Assembly: GCA_020444165.1 (NCBI GenBank)
Contig: JAHLLK010000036.1
Coordinates: forward strand, 1 to 55,873
Length of the DNA: 55,873 bases
Direction of reading: 5' to 3'
DNA from: Deltaproteobacteria bacterium
GTDB lineage: Bacteria > Desulfobacterota > Desulfarculia > Desulfarculales > Desulfarculaceae
Positions 1 to 11,410 of the stretch are shown in pieces. Below the pieces are notes generated by a model. The model had not been told where the DNA came from. It searched no databases and was given only the letters and a program-made list of their open reading frames with translations. Position numbers and translations under genes: made by a program. The first letter of the stretch is position 1; every line of letters begins with the position of its first letter.

Positions 1-924
1 CCCGTGGGTCCCACCGGCCCCGCCGGGCCCCCAGGCCCGCAAGGCGACCAGGGCGACAAAGGCGACACCGGGGCCACGGGGGCGCAAGGCGACAAGGGCG
101 ACACCGGAGCCCCGGGGGCCACCGGCCCCCAAGGTCCGGCCGGCTCGGCTCTGGACCACGTGGTGATCGTCAATGAGGGCGAGTCCATCCAAACGGCCAT
201 CGACGCCATCACCGACGCGGCGGCGGACAATCTTTACCTGATTTGGGTGGGGCCGGGGGTGTTCCACGAGCGGGTCATCATGAAACCCTACGTGAGCTTG
301 GCCGGCTCGGGCCGGGAGATCACCAAGCTCAGCTACCCCGGCTCGGCCAACCTCTACGAAGCCACGGTGATCGCGGCCTCGCACACGGAAATCAGGGACC
401 TGACCGTGGAGAACACCGGAGGAGTCAGCCCCATCACTTTCACCTCGGCCGTTTACGCCGTGGACACCGCGGCCTTGCGCCTGAGGAACCTTAACCTGAC
501 GGCCGGAAATGCACTCTATATTGGAGGGCTGTGGGTGGCGGGAAATACCGTGTGCGAGGTGGAGGGAGGGACCATAGCCGCCACCACGCCCGGCAGCTTT
601 TATTCACCTCATTCAGTCTATTGCGGTGGCTACGCGCACCTCACCATGCGGGGAGCCACGCTCACCGCCACTAATGGTACCGCGGCGTATTGTCTTCGCG
701 TTTCGGAAGCCGGCACGGCGAAATTGCAATCTTGCGTTTTGAACGCCAGCGGCGCCACGGAAAACTTTGCCCTGTCCCTGGTCGACGTTGGCGGCCATAC
801 CAACGTTGTCCATCTGACGGGGTGTCAACTTGGCGGATCAGTCGTCAGGGGCGGCGACAACGACGTGGTCTGTTTCAATTGTTGTAACGGGAGCCTGGCT
901 CCCAGGGGCGCGGATTGCCAGTGA
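1..924 (+). CDS. Collagen-like beta-helix surface protein, paralogue 1 (5' truncated)
   Basis: This is the C-terminal part of a protein whose start lies before the window. About 45 residues of Gly-X-Y collagen-like triplets, with [17 protein letters not shown] units, lead into a conserved core ([14 protein letters not shown], then [11 protein letters not shown] and LAGSG). That core resembles the first turns of pectinesterase-type right-handed beta-helices. The rest is short beta-rich repeats, and the protein ends in C-x2-C-x11-C followed by Q. I see none of the catalytic residues of pectin methylesterase, so a structural or adhesive role outside the cell is more likely than enzymatic activity. 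It is the first of six paralogues on the same strand. The missing N-terminus presumably carries the signal peptide and the [15 protein letters not shown] domain seen in the others. Confidence 0.85.
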   Translation, partial: PVGPTGPAGPPGPQGDQGDKGDTGATGAQGDKGDTGAPGATGPQGPAGSALDHVVIVNEGESIQTAIDAITDAAADNLYLIWVGPGVFHERVIMKPYVSLAGSGREITKLSYPGSANLYEATVIAASHTEIRDLTVENTGGVSPITFTSAVYAVDTAALRLRNLNLTAGNALYIGGLWVAGNTVCEVEGGTIAATTPGSFYSPHSVYCGGYAHLTMRGATLTATNGTAAYCLRVSEAGTAKLQSCVLNASGATENFALSLVDVGGHTNVVHLTGCQLGGSVVRGGDNDVVCFNCCNGSLAPRGADCQ

Positions 925-991
925 GGACCGGGCCGGGGCCGGGTGACCCGACCTATTCCACTGGGGAGCCGCGACCGGAAGCAAACTGCCC

Positions 992-2344
992 ATGCCAGAA
1001 ATAAACCGCGCGCGTCAGAATAAAATTCCACTCTGGGGATTGATGCTGGCTCTGGTCTTTCTCTGGGGGCTGGCCGCCGCGGCCCGGGCCGACTCACCCC
1101 GCACCCTGGCTTACCGTGGCCACCTCACCGACACCCAGGGCCGGCCGGTCAATGCCGCCTTGAACCTCACCTTTGCCCTCTACGGCCAGGAGACCGGCGG
1201 CGCGGCCCTGTGGAGCGAGACCCACCCCGGAGTGACCGTGAAGACGGGGGTGTTCGCGGTGATCCTGGGCGGCGCGAATCCCCTGGGCCTGGAGTTTGAC
1301 CAGCCCTATTGGCTGGCCCTGGCCGTTAACGGCGGCCCGGAGCTGGCTCCCCGGCGGCCCCTGACCGGCACGTCCTCCGCCCTGGGCCCCCGGGCGGCCG
1401 GCCCCACCGGTCCCGTCGGTCCCCAAGGTCCCGCCGGCCCCCAGGGGACCAAGGGCGCCCCGGGCGCTCAGGGCGACCCAGGCGACACCGGGGCCAAGGG
1501 GGCGAAGGGCGACCAGGGCGACACCGGGGCCACGGGAGCCGCCGGCCCCCAGGGTCCGACCGGCCTGGCGGCCCCGGACCGGGTGGTAATGGTCAGGGAG
1601 GGTGAGTCCATCCAGGCGGCCATCGACGCCATCACCGACGCGGCTCCGGACAAGCGCTACCTGGTGTGGGTGGGGCCCGGCGTGTTCCACGAGCGGATCA
1701 CCCTGAAACCCTACGTCAATTTGGCCGGCTCAGGCCCGGGGTTCACCCAGATCAGCCACCCGGGCTCAGACGACCCCTCCTTGGCCACCCTGACCGCCGC
1801 CGCGTACACGGAAATCAGGGACTTGGCCGTGGCGAACACCGGAGGAGCCGGCGCCCCCTTTTACGCCATCGCCGTTTACGCCCTTGACACCGCGCCCCTG
1901 CGCCTGGGGAACCTGAACTTGACCGCCGAAAACGCCACCACCTGTGAAGGGCTCAGGGTGTCCGGCAATTCCGTGTGCGAGGTGGAGGGTGGGGTCATAG
2001 CCGCCACTGGTGGCGCCTCCGACTTCAATGGGGCGGTGGTGTGTGAGGGCGCCGCGGACGTCACCTTGTGGGAAACCAAGCTCACCGCCGCCCACGGCAA
2101 TCAGGCGGTTGGCCTATATGCCACGGATAACAGCACGGCGAAATTGCGTTCTTGCGTCTTGGACGCCAGCGGCGGCACGGAAAACCATGCCCTGTACGTA
2201 TACGATGATGACAGCGACCCCGTCACCTTGAAGCTGGCGGACTGTCAACTGAACGGTTCGGTCCACAAGGGCAGCGGCAATACCGTGATCTGCCTGGGTT
2301 GTTTTGGCGCTGACCTGGCTGCCAGGGCCTCGGATTGCCAGTAA
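992..2344 (+). CDS. Collagen-like beta-helix surface protein, paralogue 2
   Basis: A 450-residue protein that starts at ATG 992. A basic N-terminus and hydrophobic segment (residues about 16-34) form a signal peptide ending near AARA. An N-terminal domain follows ([18 protein letters not shown] to PRRPL, about residues 36-125), then roughly 60 residues of Gly-X-Y triplets, then the pectinesterase-like beta-helix ([25 protein letters not shown]) and the terminal C-x2-C-x11-C-Q motif. The N-terminal domain is of a kind often found in front of collagen-like or beta-helix regions in secreted deltaproteobacterial proteins. The protein is probably exported by Sec and surface attached or secreted. 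Substrate and partners are unknown. The ribosome site before the ATG is weak (GGAAGC). Confidence 0.88.
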   Translation: MPEINRARQNKIPLWGLMLALVFLWGLAAAARADSPRTLAYRGHLTDTQGRPVNAALNLTFALYGQETGGAALWSETHPGVTVKTGVFAVILGGANPLGLEFDQPYWLALAVNGGPELAPRRPLTGTSSALGPRAAGPTGPVGPQGPAGPQGTKGAPGAQGDPGDTGAKGAKGDQGDTGATGAAGPQGPTGLAAPDRVVMVREGESIQAAIDAITDAAPDKRYLVWVGPGVFHERITLKPYVNLAGSGPGFTQISHPGSDDPSLATLTAAAYTEIRDLAVANTGGAGAPFYAIAVYALDTAPLRLGNLNLTAENATTCEGLRVSGNSVCEVEGGVIAATGGASDFNGAVVCEGAADVTLWETKLTAAHGNQAVGLYATDNSTAKLRSCVLDASGGTENHALYVYDDDSDPVTLKLADCQLNGSVHKGSGNTVICLGCFGADLAARASDCQ

Positions 2345-2438
2345 GGACCGGACCGGACCGGCGGCCAGGCCGCCCGAGCCGATTTTCCCGGGAGGGTCGG
2401 TTGACGGGAGCGAGCCGCCCAGGCCAGAAGGAAACCAC

Positions 2439-3998
2439 ATGCGCCAGAGAAAAACTGCGCTTTTGCTGCTGGGTTTGGCCCTGGCCAGTCTCCTGGCCCT
2501 CCCGCCGCCGGCCCTGGCCGCCGCGCCCCGCACCCTCACTTACCAAGGCTACCTCACCGACTCCCAGGGCCGGCCGGTCAATGCCGCCTTGAGCCTCACC
2601 TTCGCCATCTATGGCCAGGCGTCGGGCGGCACGGCCCTGTGGCGCGAGACCCACCCCGGGGTGGCGGTGAGCGGCGGGGTCTTCACGGTAACCCTGGGCG
2701 GCACGACTCCCCTGAATCTCAGCTTTGACCAGCCCTCTTGGCTGGCCCTGGCCGTGGACGGCGGGGCGGAGATTGCCCCCCGGCAGGCGCTCTCCAGCCG
2801 TGCGTATACCCTGGCCCCTGGTACAACCGGACCCACCGGCCCCGTCGGCCCCACCGGCCCCGCCGGACCCCGGGGGGACCAGGGAGACCTGGGCGACCCC
2901 GGGGCCACCGGCCCGGTCGGTCCCACCGGCGCCACCGGCCCCACCGGGGCCACCGGCCTCCCCGGGCCCGCCGGTCCCGCCGGCCCCACCGGCCCGGCCG
3001 GGGCCACCGGCCCGGCCGGGGCCACCGGCGCGCAGGGGGCCAAGGGCGCGCAGGGCGTCAAGGGCGACCCCGGGCCCCAGGGCCCCGCCGGTACCCAGGG
3101 CGCCACCGGAGCCGCCGGTCCGGCCGGGCCCCTTGGCCCGGACGGGGCCACCGGCCCGGCCGGCCCCACCGGAGCCACCGGCGCCACGGGAGCCACCGGG
3201 GCCCAGGGGCCCATCGGCCCCGCGCCCACCCAGGTCAAAATCGTCAACGCGGGCGAGTCCATCCAGGCGGCCATCGACGCCATCACCGACGCGGCCGCGG
3301 ACAAGCACTACCTGGTGTGGGTGGGGCCGGGCGTGTTCAGCGAGCGGGTCACCATGCAAGCCTACGTGGACCTGGCCGGCTCGGGCCGGGATATCACCAA
3401 GCTCACCGCCCCCGACGCCGCGAACACCGCCACCTTGCGACTGGCCTCCCACACGGAGCTGCGGGATATGACCGTGGAGAACACCGGAGGTGCGGGCGCG
3501 GCATATAGTATTGCCATCGCAGGCAACGGCGTTTCCGAGGTCACTTTGCGGAACCTGCGGGTGGTCGCCACCCAGGGTGACTATTGCGAAGGCATTAACC
3601 TGAATGTCTCCACTGCCTGCCGTCTTTATGATGTCACGGTCGAATCGGACAACGCCGGACGCGGTTACACTTACGGCATAATGCTTTTTGGCGCAGGTAT
3701 CACCCTGCAAGGGACCACCGTCATTGCCAGCCAAGGTGACCACGTGTATGGGCTGCTGGCGGGGGGAGACGAGACGACGGACTTCGACAAGGTGGTGATA
3801 CGGTCCAGCACCATCCGCGCCTCCGGAAGCACCACCGCCAACTACGCGATCATGGGAACGCTGGGCTACATAGGTCCCCTGCGGGCGGTGAACAGCCAGC
3901 TGGTGGGCGAGGTAGCCCCCGACACCGCGGGGGATTTCAAGTGCTCCAGTTGCTTTGAGGGCAACTTCAGCGTCCTGGGCAGCGATTGCCAGCCCTGA
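2439..3998 (+). CDS. Collagen-like beta-helix surface protein, paralogue 3
   Basis: A 519-residue protein. I chose ATG 2439 because AGAAGGAAA precedes it and the first residues ([19 protein letters not shown]) are a typical Sec signal; the frame stays open upstream to 2304 without signal-like sequence. Order: signal peptide, [18 protein letters not shown] domain, a long collagen-like tract of about 130 residues rich in GPTGPAG and GATG units, the [25 protein letters not shown] beta-helix, and a C-terminal C-x2-C-x11-C-QP motif. It lies 94 nt after paralogue 2. The collagen tract is roughly twice as long as in paralogue 2, so tract length varies across the array. Confidence 0.88.
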   Translation: MRQRKTALLLLGLALASLLALPPPALAAAPRTLTYQGYLTDSQGRPVNAALSLTFAIYGQASGGTALWRETHPGVAVSGGVFTVTLGGTTPLNLSFDQPSWLALAVDGGAEIAPRQALSSRAYTLAPGTTGPTGPVGPTGPAGPRGDQGDLGDPGATGPVGPTGATGPTGATGLPGPAGPAGPTGPAGATGPAGATGAQGAKGAQGVKGDPGPQGPAGTQGATGAAGPAGPLGPDGATGPAGPTGATGATGATGAQGPIGPAPTQVKIVNAGESIQAAIDAITDAAADKHYLVWVGPGVFSERVTMQAYVDLAGSGRDITKLTAPDAANTATLRLASHTELRDMTVENTGGAGAAYSIAIAGNGVSEVTLRNLRVVATQGDYCEGINLNVSTACRLYDVTVESDNAGRGYTYGIMLFGAGITLQGTTVIASQGDHVYGLLAGGDETTDFDKVVIRSSTIRASGSTTANYAIMGTLGYIGPLRAVNSQLVGEVAPDTAGDFKCSSCFEGNFSVLGSDCQP

Positions 3999-4032
3999 GG
4001 AACGCCATGGGGGGAGGAAAAGGAGTTTCGTT

Positions 4033-5613
4033 CTGCAGCCAAACGGGATCGTAAATCTGGGACGGGGGCGGGTCTGGGCCGCGGGCTTGGTCTGGGCCCT
4101 GGGCTTGCTCCTGGGGTGCGCGGGCCTGGTCGCGGCCGCCCCGCCCCAGACCCTGACTTACCAGGGCTTTCTCACCGACACCCAGGAGCGGCCGGTGACC
4201 GCCAGCCTGGATCTGGCCTTTGCCATCTACGGCCAGGAAGAGGGCGGCCCGGCCCTGTGGAGCGAGACCCACCCGGCGGTGGCGGTGCGGGACGGCGTCT
4301 TCACGGTGATCCTGGGCCGCACCACGCCCCTGAATCTGGTCTTTGACCAGCCCTACTGGCTGGCCCTGGCCGTGAACGGCGGGGCGGAGATGACCCCCCG
4401 GCGGGCGCTGGCCGCCGCGGCCTACGCCCTGGAGCCCGGTCCGGCCGGCCCGGCTGGGCCCCAAGGCCCCCAGGGTCCCCAAGGTGTGAAAGGCGCCAAG
4501 GGCCTTGACGGCGATGCGGGCCCCCAGGGCCCGGCCGGTCCCACCGGCGCGGTGGGTCCCACCGGCCCCCCGGGTCCCACCGGGCCCACGGGGCCCGCCG
4601 GTCCCACCGGCGCCAGCGGGGCCACGGGTCCCGCCGGCCCCACCGGAGCCACCGGGGCCACCGGCGACCAGGGCGACCAGGGCGAGACCGGCGACGCCGG
4701 TCCCACGGGTCCCACCGGCCCCACCGGGGCCACGGGCGCCGCCGGCCCCGCCGGCCCGGCCGGGCCGGACGGTCCGGCCGGGGCCACCGGCCCCACCGGG
4801 GCCACCGGAGCCGCCGGGGCCACCGGACCCCAGGGCCCGGCGGGCCCCGCCCCGGAGCGCCTGAAGATAGTCAACGCGGGCGAGTCCATCCAGGCGGCCA
4901 TCAACGCCATAACCGACGCGGCCACGGACAAACGCTACCTGGTGTGGGTGGGGCCGGGGGTGTTCAGCGAGCGGGTGACCATGAAACCCTACGTGGATCT
5001 GGCCGGCGCCGGGGTGGAAGCCACCAAAATCACCCATGCGGGCAGCGCCGCCGCCGACCAGGGCACGGTGATCGCGGCCGGCAATACGGAAATCAGCCGG
5101 CTCACCGTGGAGAACACCGGGGGAGCGTTCACCTACGCCCTTGCCGTCTATGGCGATGACGTCGTCTCGCTCCGCCTCCGCGGCCTCCGCCTCACCGCCC
5201 AGGCGGGCGACTACAACGCGGGCCTCTACCTCCGGGGAACTTCCACCTGCGAGCTTTACCTGGCCTCCCTGGAATCCTCGGGGGCGTCCGGCATTTATAA
5301 TATCGGGCTTTGGGTGTTGAACTCGAGCGCGGTCAGCCTGCGCGAGTCCACGGTCACCGCCAGCCAGGGTAGTTGGGCGGCGGGGATCGATATGGACGGA
5401 TCGGCCGCGGTGGAATTGCAGGCTTGCTCCCTCCAGGCCCGCGACGGCGATAACAACTTCGTGGTGGTGGGGGGGACGAACCTGGCGGCCAGCTTCCTGG
5501 CCGCGCACAGTGAGTTGGTGGGCTATGCCTATCGCGGGGCCAGCGGGACCTTCACCTGCACCGGGTGCTACGATGGAAACCTCGACCCCCTGGGCGGGGA
5601 TTGCCAGCCGTGA
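4033..5613 (+). CDS. Collagen-like beta-helix surface protein, paralogue 4 (start uncertain)
   Basis: Same architecture as its neighbours: a hydrophobic export segment ([17 protein letters not shown]), the [16 protein letters not shown] domain, about 130 residues of Gly-X-Y, the [25 protein letters not shown] beta-helix and the terminal C-x2-C-x11-C-QP motif. The start is a problem. No ATG or GTG is in frame near the signal peptide. The frame opens at TTG 3955 inside paralogue 3. A strong AGGAG at 4021-4025 points to CTG 4033, and TTG 4087 would leave an export signal without its basic end. The well-placed ATG 4007 is out of frame and stops after 15 codons. I give 4033 as the best reading. 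A frameshift or silenced start is possible. Confidence 0.78.
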   Translation: MQPNGIVNLGRGRVWAAGLVWALGLLLGCAGLVAAAPPQTLTYQGFLTDTQERPVTASLDLAFAIYGQEEGGPALWSETHPAVAVRDGVFTVILGRTTPLNLVFDQPYWLALAVNGGAEMTPRRALAAAAYALEPGPAGPAGPQGPQGPQGVKGAKGLDGDAGPQGPAGPTGAVGPTGPPGPTGPTGPAGPTGASGATGPAGPTGATGATGDQGDQGETGDAGPTGPTGPTGATGAAGPAGPAGPDGPAGATGPTGATGAAGATGPQGPAGPAPERLKIVNAGESIQAAINAITDAATDKRYLVWVGPGVFSERVTMKPYVDLAGAGVEATKITHAGSAAADQGTVIAAGNTEISRLTVENTGGAFTYALAVYGDDVVSLRLRGLRLTAQAGDYNAGLYLRGTSTCELYLASLESSGASGIYNIGLWVLNSSAVSLRESTVTASQGSWAAGIDMDGSAAVELQACSLQARDGDNNFVVVGGTNLAASFLAAHSELVGYAYRGASGTFTCTGCYDGNLDPLGGDCQP

Positions 5614-5674
5614 GAGCGGGTGGCCGCAAGCCAAGCCCGGTCCTGGGGGCCTGGCGCCGGCAGAGAGAAAAGGC

Positions 5675-7228
5675 ATGACTCGTTGCGCCTTTCTAATAGT
5701 CGGGTTGGCCCTCTTGCTGGGCTGGGGCCTGGGCGCCCCGGCCCTGGCCGGGGCCGACCCGCCCCGCACCCTGGCCTACCGGGGGTATCTGAGCGACTCC
5801 CAGGGCCGGCCGGTGAACGGCGCCCTGAGCCTGGGCTTCGCCATTTACGCCCAGGCAGCGGGCGGGGCGGCCCTGTGGAGCGAGACCCACGCGGCCGTGG
5901 CGGTGCGGGGCGGGGTCTTCGCCGTGACCCTGGGGAGCCTCTCGCCGCTGTATCTGGCTTTTGACCAGCCCTATTGGCTGGGCCTGGCCGTGGACGGCGG
6001 CCCGGAGCTGGCCCCCCGCCGGGCCTTGAGCGCCGCGGCCGCGGCCCTGAACCCCGGCCCCACCGGCCCCACCGGCCCCACCGGCCCCGCGGGCCCGGCC
6101 GGCGACCAGGGCGACCAAGGTGACACCGGACCCCCGGGCCCCGCGGGCCCCACCGGGGCCGTTGGCCCGGCCGGGCCCAGCGGCCCCACCGGGGCCACGG
6201 GCCCCGCCGGCCCCGCCGGCCCCACCGGGGCCACCGGGCCCGCGGGTACCACGGGGCCCACGGGCGCGGAAGGCGAGAAGGGCGACCAGGGCGCCAAGGG
6301 CGATACCGGGCCGGACGGCCCCACCGGAGCCGCCGGGGACTCCGGAGCCAGCGGTCCGGCCGGGCCAGCCGGGGCCACCGGGCCCACCGGGCCGGACGGG
6401 GCCACCGGCTCCCCCGGGGCCACGGGCGCCACCGGGCCCCAGGGCGACCCCGGCCCGGCCCCGGACCGGGTGGTGATGGTCAACGCCGGCGAATCCATCC
6501 AGGCCGCGCTCGACGCCATCACGGATGCGGCCCCGGACCAGCGCTACCTGGTGTGGGTGGGCCCGGGCGTGTTCACCGAAAAGGTGGTGATGAAGTCCTG
6601 CGTGGATTTGGCCGGCTCGGGGCGGGAGGTCACCAAGCTCACCTATGCGGGCAACACCTCCAGCTCCTGGGCCACGGTGACCCTGGCTTCCCACGCGGAG
6701 CTGCGCGATATGACCGTGGAGAACACCGGGGGCAGCCCGACCTACTACGCCAAGGCCGTGTACGGCAACAACGCGGGCCCGGTCCGCCTGCGGAACCTGG
6801 GGCTATCCGCCGGGGGCGGGGCCAGCAACGTGGGCCTGGAACTCCATGGGACCTCGGTCTGCGAGGCCCGCCACCTGGCCATCGCGGTCAGCGACGCCGC
6901 GGCCACCCTGAATTACGGGGGCCTGCTGTACAATTCGGCCGCGCTCACCCTGGAGGACACCACCATCTCGGCCAGCCTGGGGTCAAACGCCACGGGGATC
7001 GGCCTGCCGGGGACGGTGACGTTGGTGCTCCGCGCCTCGGTCATCGAGGCCAGCGGCGCCAGCACGGTTACCCTCGGCCTGGCGGGTAATTTCGGCTACG
7101 CCGCCACGGTGCAGGCCGCGGGCAGCAAGTTGGCGGGCGGCGCCAATCCCGGCGCCTCCTCCAGCTTTACCTGCGCCGGCTGTTATGACGGCAATCTCAC
7201 CGCCCTGGGCACGGATTGCCAACCCTGA
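5675..7228 (+). CDS. Collagen-like beta-helix surface protein, paralogue 5
   Basis: A 517-residue protein starting at ATG 5675, just after AGAGAAAAGG. The signal peptide ([20 protein letters not shown]) ends near ALAGA. The [18 protein letters not shown] domain follows, then about 135 residues of collagen-like triplets with [10 protein letters not shown] and GPTGPAG units, the [25 protein letters not shown] beta-helix and the terminal C-x2-C-x11-C-QP motif. The gene begins 61 nt after paralogue 4. The upstream in-frame extension to 5510 overlaps paralogue 4 and has no signal-like sequence, so I rejected it. Secreted or surface exposed by inference; the ligand is unknown. Confidence 0.88.
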   Translation: MTRCAFLIVGLALLLGWGLGAPALAGADPPRTLAYRGYLSDSQGRPVNGALSLGFAIYAQAAGGAALWSETHAAVAVRGGVFAVTLGSLSPLYLAFDQPYWLGLAVDGGPELAPRRALSAAAAALNPGPTGPTGPTGPAGPAGDQGDQGDTGPPGPAGPTGAVGPAGPSGPTGATGPAGPAGPTGATGPAGTTGPTGAEGEKGDQGAKGDTGPDGPTGAAGDSGASGPAGPAGATGPTGPDGATGSPGATGATGPQGDPGPAPDRVVMVNAGESIQAALDAITDAAPDQRYLVWVGPGVFTEKVVMKSCVDLAGSGREVTKLTYAGNTSSSWATVTLASHAELRDMTVENTGGSPTYYAKAVYGNNAGPVRLRNLGLSAGGGASNVGLELHGTSVCEARHLAIAVSDAAATLNYGGLLYNSAALTLEDTTISASLGSNATGIGLPGTVTLVLRASVIEASGASTVTLGLAGNFGYAATVQAAGSKLAGGANPGASSSFTCAGCYDGNLTALGTDCQP

Positions 7229-7338
7229 AAAATGAGTTGGGAGCGATGTCCGCGGTGTGCTAATCTCACGGCCGTTGTACGGATTTTCGTCCGCCCTGAT
7301 GTGGTCTGGTCTGATCCAATTTTCAGGGAGCCCGCCAC

Positions 7339-8661
<1,323 letters not shown>

Positions 8662-8669
8662 GGCGCTTC

Positions 8670-8714
8670 CCGGCCAGCGGAGGGGGGAGAAGCACCCGGG
8701 CCGGCCGGTTTTTT
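8670..8714 (+). terminator. Probable rho-independent terminator after the collagen-like array
   Basis: CCGGCC (8670-8675) can pair with GGCCGG (8703-8708, or 8699-8704), and six T residues follow at 8709-8714. The loop is long, so its strength is uncertain, but the position just after the last paralogue fits. Confidence 0.5.
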
Positions 8715-8898
8715 CCCTTGCCAAAAATGCGGAATAATGAGCAGGCGGTGCGCCCGCGCCGCTGACCTCAGGCCGCCTGCCCTGGGATTATCCCCGGTGG
8801 GACGCACCCCCGGCGTCCGGAACTGGGACCCGGCCCCGGCTCATCCGGCGCTGGCTGGCCGGCGAGGCGGGCCGGGCCCGCTGCACCAGTTGAGACTG

Positions 8899-9182
8899 TT
8901 GCACAAGGCTCCATGCCTTGTGCAACTATCGGCTTGGCAAAAGCGTGACTACACCCCAGCAAGCAAAGCTTGCTGGGGACCCCTGGTTTTGCCAAGCCTC
9001 ACGAATCACAAACCTTTCAGGTTTGTGATTCGGCGGGCCATCCCCGGGGTCCCCAAGCTAGCCTTGCTAGCTTGGGGTGAATCCATGGCCCGCACGAGAC
9101 CATTGCAACGCAAAACTATCAATATCCTAGATAATTTCCTGTTATTATTATTGTTTGCCAGAAAATGCCGTGCAATGGTCTC
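8899..9182 (+). repeat. Multi-hairpin element, copy A (expanded form)
   Basis: Five consecutive hairpins fill most of this gap. H1 8899-8925 has an 11-bp stem with loop TCCAT. H2 pairs 8931-8942 (GGCTTGGCAAAA) with 8987-8998, and its loop holds a second perfect hairpin (8954-8964 with 8968-8978). H3 pairs 9002-9015 with 9019-9032 (14 bp). H4 pairs GCGGGCCAT (9033-9041) with ATGGCCCGC (9085-9093), and again carries a nested hairpin (9051-9062 with 9066-9077). H5 pairs GAGACCATTGCA (9096-9107) with 9171-9182 around an AT-rich interior. Hairpin order, the GCGTG loop start of H2 and CCGTGCA before the right H5 arm recur in the other copies. No protein is encoded. The flanks 8715-8898 and 9183-9265 show nothing else I can name. 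Confidence 0.85.
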
Positions 9183-9265
9183 CAGTTGCAACGCCTGCGT
9201 CCCGGCCCTGGCCGAGGGCAAGCCCCTGGCCTTTCATGCCGCCAAATCCTGGGCTCTGCCGCTGA

Positions 9266-10585
9266 CTACCCCAGGGGGCCGAAGGGCAGGGTGATCTGCA
9301 CCTCCAGGCCGCCTTCCGGCCGGTTGGCCGCCGCGATGCGCCCGCCATGGGCCAACACGGCCCGCTGGGCAATGGCCAGGCCCAGGCCGAAGCCCTGGCC
9401 GTCGGCCCGGCCCCGGCCCTGCACGAACGGCTCGAAAAGGTTCTCCAGGGCCTGGTCGGCCAGGCCGGGCCCCTGATCGGACACCAGGATGACGAACTGC
9501 TTTGCCGGCCAGTCCGGGCGGGCCGCGAGGCTCACCTCCTGGCCGGGCGAGCTGTGTTGCAGGGCGTTGCGCACCACGTTGTCCAAGGCCCGGCGCAGGA
9601 GCTGGGCGTTGCCTTTCACCGTGGGCCAGGCGGCGGAGTCCTCCGGCGTCAGCAGGGCCGCCACCGCCACCCCGGCCGGCTGGGCCTCGAAGCGCACGTC
9701 CGCCGCCACGGTAAAGAGCAGGCTCCCCAGGTCCAGGTAGTCGTCCAGGGGCGGGGCGCCGGCTTCCACCCGGGCCAGGGTGAGCACCTCGCCCACGATC
9801 TCGTCCAAGCGCCGGGTTTCCAGCTCGATGCGCTCCAGGGTGGCCTCCAGGCGGGCCGGGTCCTGGCGCAAGAGGCCCACGGCCAGGTGCAACCGGGCCA
9901 GGGGCGAGCGCAGCTCGTGGGACACCACGTGGAGCATGCGCTCCCGGGCGGTCATCAGCTCGGCCAGGCGTCCGGCCATCTGGTCAAAGGCCCGGGCCAG
10001 GTCGATCAGCTCGTCGCGGCGGCGGCCCAGGTGGGGGGCCAGGCGCACCCCCAGATTGCCCTGGGCCAGCTCGGCAAAGCCGCCCCGGATGCGCCGGATC
10101 GGCCGGGTGAGGTACCAGGCCAGGGTGGCGCTGAAGATGAGGCCGCCCAGGATGCCCAGGCCCACCAGATGCCAGGGGATGTTCAGCCACCCCGGCGGAT
10201 GGAAATCGCGGCGCAACTGGTCGGCGTCATAGGCCAGGTGCCAGTCCCGGCCGTCCGGGCCAGGGGCTGTGGCGGTCAAGGGCGGCAGGGCCTGGTCGGG
10301 CGGCGGGGCGGGCAAGGCCGGGGCCGGGCCGGGGCGCATGGTGAGGAGCGGGCGCTCCTCGGCCGGCCAGGTCTGCACGAACCCGGCCACCGCGGCCGGG
10401 CCGCCGGCCTGGAGCACCGCCACGGCGGCGGCCAACTGCTGCCGGCCCAGGCGCTCGGCCAGGCGCACGTCCAGGGGTTTGCGCGCGCTGCCATACAGGG
10501 CGAAGACCACCCAGACCCCCTCCACGATGAGCATGAAGGTGATCCAAAAGGCAATCAGGATCTTCCAGAACAACCGTCCCCGCAT
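9266..10585 (-). CDS. Sensor histidine kinase, CpxA-like
   Basis: A 439-residue membrane kinase of a two-component system. Two membrane segments (about residues 9-31 and 137-158) enclose a short periplasmic region rich in Pro and Ala. A HAMP domain (about 160-210) follows, then a HisKA domain with the phospho-acceptor His223 in SHELRSPLARL. The ATPase domain has an N box (VVRNALQHSS), DQGPGL, and a GFGLGLAIA G2 box. I chose ATG 10585 because AGGAAGG precedes it and it lies 2 nt after the stop of the response regulator; the frame could extend to 10606. It probably senses envelope stress and phosphorylates the upstream-encoded regulator. The divergent efflux operon is the likely target. Confidence 0.88.
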   Translation of the reverse strand: MRGRLFWKILIAFWITFMLIVEGVWVVFALYGSARKPLDVRLAERLGRQQLAAAVAVLQAGGPAAVAGFVQTWPAEERPLLTMRPGPAPALPAPPPDQALPPLTATAPGPDGRDWHLAYDADQLRRDFHPPGWLNIPWHLVGLGILGGLIFSATLAWYLTRPIRRIRGGFAELAQGNLGVRLAPHLGRRRDELIDLARAFDQMAGRLAELMTARERMLHVVSHELRSPLARLHLAVGLLRQDPARLEATLERIELETRRLDEIVGEVLTLARVEAGAPPLDDYLDLGSLLFTVAADVRFEAQPAGVAVAALLTPEDSAAWPTVKGNAQLLRRALDNVVRNALQHSSPGQEVSLAARPDWPAKQFVILVSDQGPGLADQALENLFEPFVQGRGRADGQGFGLGLAIAQRAVLAHGGRIAAANRPEGGLEVQITLPFGPLG

Positions 10586-10587
10586 GC

Positions 10588-11295
10588 TCAGCCTTCCTGC
10601 AGGCAATAGCCCACTCCGCGCACCGTGGCGATCTCCACCGCCGGGCCGGCCGCAGCGGCCAGCTTTTGGCGCAGGTTGCTCACGTGCACGTCCACGCTGC
10701 GGTCATAGGGCTCCCGGGCCCGGCCCAGGGCCTTTAACGAAAGCTCGTCCTTGGTCAGGACCCGCCCCGGCTCCTCCAGGAGCGCGGCCAGCAGGTTGAA
10801 CTCCGTGGCGGTCAGGTCCAGCGGCGTATCGCGCCAGGTCACCCGGCGTTGGTCGGGCCGCAGCGTGAGCCCGCCCACGGTCCGGGCCTGGTCCCGCTCC
10901 GGCCCGCCGCGCTCGCTGCGCCTGAGGACGGCCCGCAAGCGGGCCACCAGCTCCCGGGGGTAGCAGGGCTTGGGCATGTAGTCGTCCGCCCCCATCTCCA
11001 GGCCCACCACCCGGTCCACGTGGTCGCCCTTGGCCGTGAGCATGATGACCGGGATGGCGCTGGTCTGCCGGATGCGGCGCAGCGCCTCCACCCCGTTCAG
11101 GCCGGGCAGCATCACGTCCAGCACCACCACGTCGTGCTCGCCGCCGAGGGCGGCCGCCACGCCGTCCTCGCCGTTATGGACCAGGCTGGTGACCATGCCC
11201 TCGCGGTCCAGGTACTCGGCCAGCATGGCGCCCAACTCGGCGTCGTCGTCCACCAACAGGACGCGCACCGGGGCGGGGGGACGTGGATTGGCCAT
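10588..11295 (-). CDS. OmpR/CpxR-family response regulator
   Basis: A 235-residue regulator. The receiver domain has the acidic cluster (LLVDDDAE, residues 13-20), the phospho-acceptor Asp60 in VVVLDVMLPG, and the switch Thr and Lys (MLTAKG, YMPKPC). The C-terminal winged-helix DNA-binding domain has LTATEFNLLAALLE and VDVHVSNLRQKL, typical of the OmpR family. I chose ATG 11295 because GGAGG lies upstream; the longer reading from 11409 adds 38 residues with no domain. It is the first gene of a two-gene operon with the kinase and is divergent from the efflux genes starting at 11544. Confidence 0.9.
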   Translation of the reverse strand: MANPRPPAPVRVLLVDDDAELGAMLAEYLDREGMVTSLVHNGEDGVAAALGGEHDVVVLDVMLPGLNGVEALRRIRQTSAIPVIMLTAKGDHVDRVVGLEMGADDYMPKPCYPRELVARLRAVLRRSERGGPERDQARTVGGLTLRPDQRRVTWRDTPLDLTATEFNLLAALLEEPGRVLTKDELSLKALGRAREPYDRSVDVHVSNLRQKLAAAAGPAVEIATVRGVGYCLQEG

Positions 11296-11410
11296 GGCGG
11301 GAGCCTCCAGGTCAAAGAGGTGAAAAGGCGGGTGGCCACACCCCGGGTTTATAATTAGATACCTTCTTGCTAGGCCCCAGGCCAAGCCCGTCTGCCCAAA
11401 CTCCCCCATC

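Noticed and set aside
4007..4054. ATG 4007 as the start of collagen-like paralogue 4
   Set aside because: It is out of frame with the signal peptide and reaches a stop after 15 codons.
2223..5769. Long minus-strand frames of about 500-600 codons opposite the collagen-like genes
   Set aside because: They are mirror readings of Gly-Pro-rich triplet DNA, lacking signal peptides, domains or ribosome sites, while the plus-strand frames align with each other.
8899..9182. CRISPR array
   Set aside because: The repeats are palindromes with different sequences in tandem, not one repeat separated by unique spacers, and no cas genes are present.
8899..9182. Integron attC site or insertion-sequence ends
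   Set aside because: There is no RYYYAAC/GTTRRRY pair and no integrase or transposase gene in the window, although a transposase acting in trans is not excluded.
8737..9294. 185-codon plus-strand frame in the gap before the histidine kinase gene
   Set aside because: It runs straight through the palindromic element, and its protein shows no domain.
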